Source of the DNA: VXYL01 sp965243175
Lineage (GTDB): Bacteria > Pseudomonadota > Gammaproteobacteria > Pseudomonadales > Azotimanducaceae
Length of the DNA: 64,000 nt
Reading direction: 5' to 3'
NCBI GenBank assembly: GCA_965243175.1
Contig: OZ251532.1
Span: 1 to 64,000, forward strand
Every line of letters begins with the position of its first letter. Within the stretch, counting starts at the first letter, position 1. Below are positions 34,842 through 42,011 of this stretch, one piece after another. A program made the position numbers and the translations under genes. The notes under the pieces are model-generated. The model was not told the origin of the DNA and did not search any database. It was given only the letters and a program-made list of their open reading frames with translations.

Positions 34842-35713
34842 GGCGTTCCACCTGCCAGCGCTCTGTGGCAACGCCGCGGCACCACCGCAGCGAAGTCGCA
34901 AGGCAACGCATTGCCGACGACGTTGCACACGTGCTCCATGTACGGCACGTCGAAGCAGTAATCCTCTGGGAAGGTCTGCAACGTCGCTGCTTCGCGCACC
35001 CAAGTCGTGCGGTCCTCGGCGGGATGCCCGAATCGGCCTTTGCAGAAGGTCGTGCAGCCGCCCGTGATGGTCGGCGCGGGCTTGCCCCACGCCATGCGTC
35101 CGTAGACGTTGTAGAAGCCCCGATACTCGCCGTGATGACGACACTGAGGGCGAAGCTCTTCCGGTGTCGCAGTCCAACCCTTGCCGACCCGCGCAGCCTC
35201 TAGCCTTTTCACGTTGGCGGGCGAGAGGTCTCTCACGGTGTGCCAGTCGAACTCCCTCACCGGGCCTTGGCGCTTGGCTTCGCCCAGGGTCGCGGGCTTG
35301 GGCGTCTCGCCGATGCAGTCCTCGAACGTACGCGACGGCAAACGGCCGTCCGCGCCATCCTTGGAGTGGGTGGGGCTGGGCAGTTGAACCGAGAACTCTA
35401 GGCCAGCCAGCAGGTCAACGTTGCCGCCCGCTATGTCCAGCAGTTCCTTGCCTGTCACCTTCTTGATGTCCTTCTCCAACAGTTGAACTTTCGGGCGATT
35501 GGCCTTGTAGGCCGCGCAAGCGTACGGCTCGATCTCCACCGCGGCGGCCACGTTGAAGCTAGCGCTCTTCAAGCCAAGGGTGAGGCCACCGCCACCGGAC
35601 CCACACGGCGCAGGTAGCACAAGGCCAGCGCGTACGCGCCACTGTACGCCAAGTCGAAGCGGCTGGCGAAGGAGGGCTTCCATCGGCCGTGACAATACGC
35701 CGCGGCACGGCAC
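34838..35713 (-). pseudogene. Internally deleted cytosine-5 DNA methyltransferase
   Basis: A 291-codon frame with C5-methyltransferase ends but no catalytic centre. Motif I is distorted (PCGSGGGGLTLGLKSASFNV). AAVEIEPYACAAYKANRP (motif II) is intact. NVDLLAG then jumps straight to LEFSVQLPSPTHSKDG, a motif VIII-distal segment. Motif IX/TRD-like KPAPTITGG and motif X VCNVVGNALP remain. The PCQ (motif IV), ENV (VI) and QxRxR (VIII) motifs are missing. The join at about 35402 is LLAG, a string that occurs in family members both before PPCQ and after motif VIII, so a deletion between short repeats is likely. The frame stays open and translation can still couple to the AbiJ-like gene. Confidence 0.75.
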
Positions 35714-35749
35714 TTGTCAACGCCAATTTCGGTCATATCAAACAATACT

Positions 35750-36409
35750 TCATGCGCTGCGGCGTGGTGGTGCTCTGGATGCCGTGCGGGCGCGATGCCG
35801 TTCGCCGAACCACTGTTGCAGGTGGTGCTTGAGTTGAGCGAACGCAGGGCATTGGCAGTGGCGCCATGTGGTGCGCTTGGCCAACTCGCCGAACAGCGCT
35901 GGCGAGTGCGCCTTCTTGGTGGCCCGCAGTACTGCCTTCAAGGCGGCTTTGGGGTCTGTTGGCTTCGTGGCACCTTCCGGCCAAAGATCGTGGTCCATGA
36001 GCCAAGCCTTCAGGTCGTCGTATCCCTTTGACCAGCCCAAGACCTTCGTGACGTTGTTGGAGCCAGCCCAGACCCAAGCCTCGAGTTCCGGGTCGATGAC
36101 GACAGCCCTTGCTCGATCCGCCCACCCGCTAGCAGCGAGGTCTTGTTCAATCTCGTGCTGTATGACCTCTCTGGCCGCGTCTTCTCTGCCACAGCCATGC
36201 TTGTCGAGCACCACGATCGCCTTGCGGTATTGCGCTAGTCGAGGCCGCAGCGGCCGGGAAGCGTCGGTGCGGCAGCCTGGATCGCGCCGAAGGTGCCGTT
36301 CCACCTCGTAGGTGACGGGGCGGATGCCGAGGCTCTTGTGCCGTTTCAGCAGCGCGGTCAAGGTCTCACGCATGTCTGCGTCGGCGACAAGCACGAAGAG
36401 GTCCTTCAT
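35750..36409 (-). CDS. Small MAD4-like protein (ATPase partner)
   Basis: About 219 aa from ATG 36409 (KDLFVLVADADMRETLTALL). Seen: RRDPGCRTDA, AIVVLDKHGCGREDA, VVIDPELEAWVW and a C-terminal FAQLKHHLQQWF. The acidic motifs (VADAD, VLDKHG, DPELEAW) suggest a TOPRIM-like or nuclease-like fold. From memory this pattern matches the MAD4 protein of the methylation-associated defence system, which follows an AAA ATPase, as it does here; that needs a profile search. In the literal sequence this frame is fused to the upstream ATPase by a one-base frameshift. Confidence 0.6.
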   Translation of the reverse strand: MKDLFVLVADADMRETLTALLKRHKSLGIRPVTYEVERHLRRDPGCRTDASRPLRPRLAQYRKAIVVLDKHGCGREDAAREVIQHEIEQDLAASGWADRARAVVIDPELEAWVWAGSNNVTKVLGWSKGYDDLKAWLMDHDLWPEGATKPTDPKAALKAVLRATKKAHSPALFGELAKRTTWRHCQCPAFAQLKHHLQQWFGERHRARTASRAPPRRSA

Positions 36410-36417
36410 GGTTGCGC

Positions 36418-37522
36418 TACCCGAGGACATCCGAAGCGAACAGCAAGTCAACATCAGCCGCACCCTGCCATTCTCCAGATGAGGATGCTTGTCCCCGCGC
36501 GTGATCTGGGTCTCGCCGTTGCGCCTTGAGAAGCACAGCAGCTCGCTCGGCTCTGTACAGGCCAAGAAGACCGGAGAGTGTGTGGCGACAAGGACCTGGG
36601 CGTCGTAGGAGGATGAAAGAGATCGGTAGACCGCTTCGACGGCCAGCGGGTGAACGCCGTTTTCGGGCTCCTCAACGAGATATGCGCTTCCGTTCTCCGG
36701 CAGATACGCAATGATCGTCAGCGCGAGCAGTCGCAACGTGCCGTCGGACAGCGCCCAGGAAGGGACCTCGAGGCCATCGCCATAGACCACCACCAGATAG
36801 GAGTGCCTGTCGTCCTTGCGGGTGCGTACGCGAATGTCCGTGACATCTCCAATTGCCGTGCGAATGTGCCTCTTCCACTCCAGGAAGCGCGTTCGTTGCT
36901 TCCTGAGCCGACGAATGAGCACAGGTAGAGCACCGCCCGACGTCAGCCACGGGAGCGTAAGCGGCCTGCTTGCTTTACGAAGAGAGCTACTCTCGAGGAC
37001 GACGTGGTTGATCTTCCTAGGTGTAAAGGCACGCTCGACATAACGTGAGACAAGTGGATTCTCGAACTCTACGGCTCCCTCGAACGAGCTCGCAGCACTG
37101 AATATCATCCGCGTCTTCCAGCGTTTAGGGATCGGGCGTCTTTTTGGCTTGGGCGACGCATCGAGAACGGCTTGTAGGCCATTCTTTGTTTCCTGCACGA
37201 ATAGTGACACCGCAAGCCGATCACAGGACTTGGGCAAGTCTTCCGCCATCTCGGCGGACACATCGAGCTCGAAGGCGAGTTCGAACTCCAAGCCGTCGTT
37301 CGGACGGCCCCAGACCAAGTCTCGAAAGTCGTCGGTTCTCCCGCCAACCGCGGTATCTAGTCCCCACCACAGCAGGTCCCGGACGAAGAGGATGGCGTCG
37401 AACAACGCGCTCTTGCCGCTGCCGTTCGCGCCGACAAGCACATGGAACTGGTCCAGCTCCACGTCCACATCCCGCAAGCAGCGGTAGTTGATCGCCCGTA
37501 CTCGGCGAAGGCCGGCGATCAC
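36418..37522 (-). pseudogene. AAA ATPase (AAA_21 type), frameshifted at its 3' end
   Basis: From GTG 37522 (overlapping the UvrD stop as GTGA): INYRCLRDVDVELDQF, Walker A VGANGSGKSALF (about residues 30-38), signature-like LSDGTLRLLAL, Walker B YLVEEPENGVHP and H-loop VLVATHSPVF. After HPHLE the frame that continues reads implausibly, while the -1 alternative reads WQGAADVDLLFASDVLG and stops at 36418-36420, the expected end of such an ATPase 8 bp before the next ATG. A single base lost near 36471-36473 explains this and makes one continuous 590-codon ORF (35750-37522). It could be a real fusion or a sequencing indel. Confidence 0.7.
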
Positions 37523-39369
37523 GGCGTCGCTCCCATCTCCGCCAAGAAGCGGGAGGGATGCTTGGCGTAGCCGGCGTATTCGCGGGCGTAGGTCAGCGTC
37601 AGCGTCTCTTGCGCTCTGGTGATGGCGACGAAGCAGTTGCGCCGCTCCTCTTCGATGGCGGCGGCGCCGTCGCGCACGGCGTAGTACGAAGGCAACTGCT
37701 CCTCGGCCAGCCCCATCAAGTACACGTGCCTGAACTCCTTGCCCTTGGCGAGGTGAATCGTCAAGCACTGCATGTCGTTCGCACCGGCAGGCGACGTCTT
37801 CTGGCGCAGGTCGAGCTCTTGAAGAAACTGGCTGAGCGTTGGGCTGCCGCGAAGGCTCGACCGGATGTTCCGATCCAGCTCCTTCCAAACGGCGATCTCC
37901 TCGGCATCGGGACTGGACGCAACCCGCGACGTGTCGAGCATCGTCGCGGCGAAGTCTCGATGGCGTTCCCCTTCGAGGAGGTCCGCGACCGCTCCGCTGA
38001 ATTCGTTCGGCTTGGACGCCGCCACGAACCGGCGCAACAGTGACTCGCCTCCATTCAAGGTCGCCTCGGCAGCGACCTCATCCGGCGACATCACTTCGCC
38101 CGTCAGCTTGCCGTAGGCACCGCAGAGACTGACGAGGTGAGCATAGTCCGCCGGCTTGTCGCGGAGCCGCAGCGCCGAGTGGACGAAAACCAACAACGGC
38201 GTCTCGAACTCCTGCTTTCGCGGCGGGACATGTGCGCATAGGCCGCTCCGGCGCAACGCATCTGCCACAGCATGGAGGGCTTTGGCGCTGCGCGCCAGCA
38301 CCCCGCAATCACTGGGCCGAAGGCTGCGCTCGCGGATGTTGTCGGCTATCCACTGCGCTTCCGTCTCGGCATCGGCGAAGGACTGGACCGAAACTGCCGA
38401 ACTGGATGCCGCCCCATCGCTCATGGAAACCAGCGGCGCTTTGCCGGCAGGGCGACTTTGGTTGCAGCCGATGAGCTTGTTCGCCAACGCGACGACCGGT
38501 GGCGGGCAGCGGTAGCTCTGCGGCAGCTGAATGGTGTCCATCCCGTAGTGCGAGCGAAGAGCGGCAAGGCGGTTCGGGCTCGCGCCGTTCCACTGGTAGA
38601 TGGTCTGATCTTCGTCGGCCACGACGAACAGGTTGGCATCCTCGGTCGTGAGATAGAGGGCGCGCAGCAGCAGGTCCTGCACGGTGTTCGTATCCTGGTA
38701 CTCGTCCACGCACACGAAAGAATACACCGTGCGATAGTGGCGAGCGATGACGGGCCTCTCTCGAAAGAGACGCAAGCAGTAGACGAGCAATGCGCCGAAG
38801 TCCAAGTAATTGTTGCGGACGAGCAGTTCGAGATACGCTCTGAACAGAGGCTGCACCCACGGCTTTGGCGTGCCGAGATGCGCCGGCATCTCGCAGCCAT
38901 CGTAGCCTTCCCTGAACAGCCGATCCGTGGCGAGGACGACGCTCTTGCCGTTGGCCGTCGCCGGCAGGTACTTCTTCGCGGCCGAGGCGTCAATCGCAGC
39001 GCTCAAGAGTTCGTATCGCTCTTCGTCGCGCGCGATGATGCGGAAGTCCGGGCGCAAGCCGAAGTGGCTGCCGTGCAGACGCAGAACATCGGCGGCGAAC
39101 GAGTGGAACGTCGCCAGCCGCACCCGGCGCGTGGGGCCGCCCAGCATGTCGTCGACCCGACTTCGCATCTCGTCCGCCGCCTTCGTTGTGAACGTGAGCC
39201 CCAGCACTCGGAAGCGGGCGTCTGGCGCGTCCAAGATAATGCGCGCGATGCGCGTGGTGAGCACATGCGTCTTGCCCGCGCCCGCCCCGGCGCGGACGAG
39301 CAGCGGCCCGTTCTGCCAGTTCACCGCTTGCAGCTGGTTGGTGTTCAGGCTGTCCAGGTTCAACTTCAT
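37519..39369 (-). CDS. UvrD/REP-family superfamily 1 helicase
   Basis: Protein of 616 aa. LNTNQLQAVNWQNGPLLV and Walker A AGAGAGKTHVLTTRI (about residues 24-35), motif Ia LGLTFTTKAADEM, motif II CVDEYQDTNTVQ, motif III VADEDQTIYQWNGA, motif IV LPQSYRCPPP, motif V LTIHLAKGKEF and motif VI NCFVAITRAQETL are all intact. This is a 3'-5' SF1A helicase. Together with the ATPase and small partner downstream it recalls the GajA-GajB logic of Gabija. ATG 39369 overlaps the stop of the small upstream frame as ATGA. It is the first large gene of the island's long operon. Confidence 0.9.
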   Translation of the reverse strand: MKLNLDSLNTNQLQAVNWQNGPLLVRAGAGAGKTHVLTTRIARIILDAPDARFRVLGLTFTTKAADEMRSRVDDMLGGPTRRVRLATFHSFAADVLRLHGSHFGLRPDFRIIARDEERYELLSAAIDASAAKKYLPATANGKSVVLATDRLFREGYDGCEMPAHLGTPKPWVQPLFRAYLELLVRNNYLDFGALLVYCLRLFRERPVIARHYRTVYSFVCVDEYQDTNTVQDLLLRALYLTTEDANLFVVADEDQTIYQWNGASPNRLAALRSHYGMDTIQLPQSYRCPPPVVALANKLIGCNQSRPAGKAPLVSMSDGAASSSAVSVQSFADAETEAQWIADNIRERSLRPSDCGVLARSAKALHAVADALRRSGLCAHVPPRKQEFETPLLVFVHSALRLRDKPADYAHLVSLCGAYGKLTGEVMSPDEVAAEATLNGGESLLRRFVAASKPNEFSGAVADLLEGERHRDFAATMLDTSRVASSPDAEEIAVWKELDRNIRSSLRGSPTLSQFLQELDLRQKTSPAGANDMQCLTIHLAKGKEFRHVYLMGLAEEQLPSYYAVRDGAAAIEEERRNCFVAITRAQETLTLTYAREYAGYAKHPSRFLAEMGATP

Positions 39370-39641
39370 GATGCCTCGGCGAGCGCCACGACCTTGTGCA
39401 GGATGGCCTCGACTGGTGCCGGGAATCGTGAGGTTGGTGAGTCTCATTCGATGCCGCCTGCTGGCTCATCGCAGATGCGGGCATCCCGGTCCTCTCCCAA
39501 CACCGGAAAACGCGGGCCTTTAGCCACGCACACCATGAAGCCATCCGGTCCGTGGCCAGTGGGCAGATGGCTCTGACGAACGCTGGTTATTCCCATAGCG
39601 GTAACGACCATACCCATTTCGGGAATCGATGCTGTGGCCAT
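39366..39641 (-). pseudogene. Small ORF with an in-frame stop, upstream of the helicase
   Basis: A protein-like frame (GPDGFMVCVAKGPRFPVLG, DRDARICDEPAGGIE) hits a TGA at 39444-39446, then continues in the same frame as DSPTSRFPAPVEAILHKVV and ends in a TGA that overlaps the helicase ATG by 4 bp. The exact coupling of the second stop suggests the whole ~90-codon frame was one gene, now split by a nonsense codon. No family is recognised. Alternatively the first 65 codons are a complete small gene. Confidence 0.4.
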
Positions 39642-39718
39642 AGTGCTGGGTCTGCATCCGGGCGCAAGTTGGCATGACCATACGCCGCGATACGGCGCGA
39701 GTCAATTCCAGGCGGCCC

Positions 39719-39730
39719 TATCAAATGATA
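39719..39730. promoter_or_regulatory. TATCA-N2-TGATA operator-like site
   Basis: Inverted repeat TATCA-AA-TGATA in the divergent spacer between the helicase operon and the ParB-like gene. The same half-sites and spacing form the core of the palindrome at 45655-45670 upstream of the HTH-helicase gene, suggesting one shared regulator. Confidence 0.45.
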
Positions 39731-39900
39731 CGCTGCGCCATGCTAGACTCCGCACCGCAGTGCAGATGCCGGAACGATCCTTCGCCTTGCAGCTGGTGTG
39801 GAAGCCGTGAGAGGCGGCAAGTGGCGATCTGGCGTAAGATCGCGTCGCGTTGACAAGGTGCCCCTTCGTGGACGGGCGCCGCGCCTGTGGGGACAGTGCC

Positions 39901-41055
39901 ATGGCCAACAACGAAGCCGTGCCAGCCAGTCGGGAAGTCGCCCGGATCGACGCGGGCAGCCTCCTTTTGGACGACGCCAATCCTCGATTCGGGGTGCAGG
40001 ACGCGGGCGGCAGCCAAACCGAGGTCCTCGACCACATCGTCGGGCAGTTCGGCGTCGATGACGTCCTTAGCTCGCTGGTCGTCAACGGCTACTTTGAGGC
40101 TGAACCCGTGGTTTGCAGACGGCAGGCGGACTCGTCCGCCTTCGTGGTCGTGGAGGGGAACCGCCGCTTGGCGGCCTGCCTCATCTTGCTGGAGGACGAA
40201 CGCGCCCGGAATCAAGCTCGCCGGCAAGCGCTCTACGTGCCGCGTTGGCGCGACCGCGATCATCCGCCGATCAATCCCATCCCGGCTCTCGTGTTCGAGC
40301 CGGACGAGCAGCAGGACGCCATCCTCGCCTACCTGGGCGTGCGCCACATCGCCTCTGCGAAGCCGTGGGATTCCCACGCCAAAGCGGCGTGGGTGGCGAA
40401 GGTGGTCGAAGCCGACGAGCTCTCCGTCGCGCGGATTGCCGCGATGCTGGGCGACCGCCACCGAACGGTGAACCGGATGCTCGAGGGCTACTACCTCGTG
40501 GACCAGCTCACGAAGAGTGGCCATTTTCTGCCCGAAAACAGCATTCGCAAGGGCCGTGGCAGCGTCTCGGCCTACCCGTTTTCCTGGGTGTACACCATCC
40601 TCGGCTACGCGACCGTTCGAGACTTCCTGGACCTCGCCAGCGAAGACGCCCACAAGGATCCCTTGCAGCCAGCGCATCTCGACAGCGGCGGACTGCTGAT
40701 GAGAGCGATGTTCGGCGACCGGTCCAGAGGCATGAGCAGCGCAATCGAGGACTCCCGACAGCTTGGCGCCCTGGCGTCCGCCTTTGCGAGCGCCGACAAA
40801 GTGTGCCTGCTCGAACAAGGCAAGAGCCTTGCCGAGGCCGAGCGGCTCACCCAGCCCATCGAGAAGCGTTTGGAAGAAGGCCTGGCGACGATCAGGGGAG
40901 AGCTGCGGGACCTTGTCGGCGGGCTGTCCGAGCAGGCGATTAGCGAGGCGGTCGCCACCGCGCTGTTGCCCACGTCGGGAAGGAACCGTCGCTCGGCCAC
41001 TGAACTCGACAGGAAACTACGAGCGAGCGCAACGGGCGAGGACGACGATGGCTAG
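39901..41055 (+). CDS. ParB/Srx-fold nuclease-domain protein
   Basis: Protein of 384 aa from ATG 39901 (GGGGA upstream; an in-frame TTG at 39850 is possible). DAGSLLLDDANPRF and SLVVNGYFEAEPVVC...FVVVEGNRRLAACLIL follow the ParB/Srx fold, with GNRR in place of the GERR box; a central HTH-like region (ELSVARIAAMLGDRHRTV) follows. The C-terminus is helical and charged. Such proteins occur in defence loci as CTPase or nuclease modules rather than as chromosome partitioners; no parA or parS cluster is present. It overlaps the next gene by 8 bp. Confidence 0.8.
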   Translation: MANNEAVPASREVARIDAGSLLLDDANPRFGVQDAGGSQTEVLDHIVGQFGVDDVLSSLVVNGYFEAEPVVCRRQADSSAFVVVEGNRRLAACLILLEDERARNQARRQALYVPRWRDRDHPPINPIPALVFEPDEQQDAILAYLGVRHIASAKPWDSHAKAAWVAKVVEADELSVARIAAMLGDRHRTVNRMLEGYYLVDQLTKSGHFLPENSIRKGRGSVSAYPFSWVYTILGYATVRDFLDLASEDAHKDPLQPAHLDSGGLLMRAMFGDRSRGMSSAIEDSRQLGALASAFASADKVCLLEQGKSLAEAERLTQPIEKRLEEGLATIRGELRDLVGGLSEQAISEAVATALLPTSGRNRRSATELDRKLRASATGEDDDG

Positions 41056-41971
41056 CTCGTCGCGAACATACCGCTCGCAACAACGCGCCGCGGATGCGGA
41101 TCAAGTGGAGCTCAATGCGCTCAGAAGCGGGCGCGCGGCCATCACCGGCGGGGCGGACGACGAGCGGATGGCTGGCGTTCTTGACGACTCGGCTGTCGAG
41201 GCGCCACTTGGGGGCGGCGAGTCGTGGCAATTAGGCGACCTTGTGCAGGACGATTCCGTCGGGCCAATCCATGAGGAACTGAGCCGTCGCGCCAACGGGC
41301 TGCAAGGCGCCTACCCTTTCGAGGTGGCAGACAGCGCCCTCATCCATGATTCAGGAAGACGCTCCGCGGTCTACGAATTCCTTCTGGCCGCGAGCTTCTC
41401 CGCGCACGAAGGCAACCGCCATGTCCAACTGCCGAGGCTGTTCGAGAGGGTGGCGACTCGGCTGATCGAGTCGTACTTCGGGAAGAACGCGAAGAGCAGG
41501 CACTTCGGCTGGCCGCGAGACGACGACGCTTCGTTCGAAGACGCCGCAAATGCGCTGCACGCCCACACCGGCGAGTGGCACTGGGGGCCGGAAGAAGGCT
41601 TGGATCCAACGCACGTCAAGGACGAGGGCTGCGACTTCGTCGTCTGGCTGGATTCCAGCGACGGGCGCAAATCGGGCCAGCTGTTCGTCCTGGGACAGTG
41701 CGCCTGCGGCAACAACTGGCAGGACAAGTGGCGAGACCTCAAGGTGGAAGCGCTGCAACGCTGGTTCAACCCGCTGTCGCTGGTCGAGCCGGTGAAGAGT
41801 TTCGCAACGCCCCGGCATGTGGCCGACGACCTGTTGCGGGAGGCCAGCCGGGAAGCAGGGATCGTCTTCGATCGGTCTCGGCTCGTGCTGACGGCAAAGG
41901 ATCAAGACGTCCTTGACGATGAAACGGCGACGGCTATGGAACGGCTTACGAAGATGGTGTGCGAGGGGTAG
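41048..41971 (+). CDS. Possible PD-(D/E)XK-like nuclease, partner of the ParB-like protein
   Basis: Protein of 307 aa, not assigned to a family with certainty. ATG 41048 lies inside the end of the ParB-like gene. The segment DEGCDFVVWLDSSDGRKSGQ followed by LFVLGQCACGNNWQDKW has the strand-D-strand-(E/Q)-x-(K/C) layout of restriction-like folds, with Asp and Gln as possible active-site residues. FEDAANALHAHTGEWHWGPE precedes it. I infer a nuclease-type effector working with the ParB-like protein. The two genes form a compact plus-strand cassette facing away from the helicase operon. Confidence 0.5.
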   Translation: MASSSRTYRSQQRAADADQVELNALRSGRAAITGGADDERMAGVLDDSAVEAPLGGGESWQLGDLVQDDSVGPIHEELSRRANGLQGAYPFEVADSALIHDSGRRSAVYEFLLAASFSAHEGNRHVQLPRLFERVATRLIESYFGKNAKSRHFGWPRDDDASFEDAANALHAHTGEWHWGPEEGLDPTHVKDEGCDFVVWLDSSDGRKSGQLFVLGQCACGNNWQDKWRDLKVEALQRWFNPLSLVEPVKSFATPRHVADDLLREASREAGIVFDRSRLVLTAKDQDVLDDETATAMERLTKMVCEG

Positions 41972-42011
41972 ATCGTCGGTGACGCGCTGCCTTGCGACAC
42001 GCACCGTTGCG

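Noticed and set aside
39901..41055. ParB-like gene as a chromosome or plasmid partition locus
   Set aside because: No ParA partner, no parS-like sites, GNRR instead of GERR, and a defence-island context.
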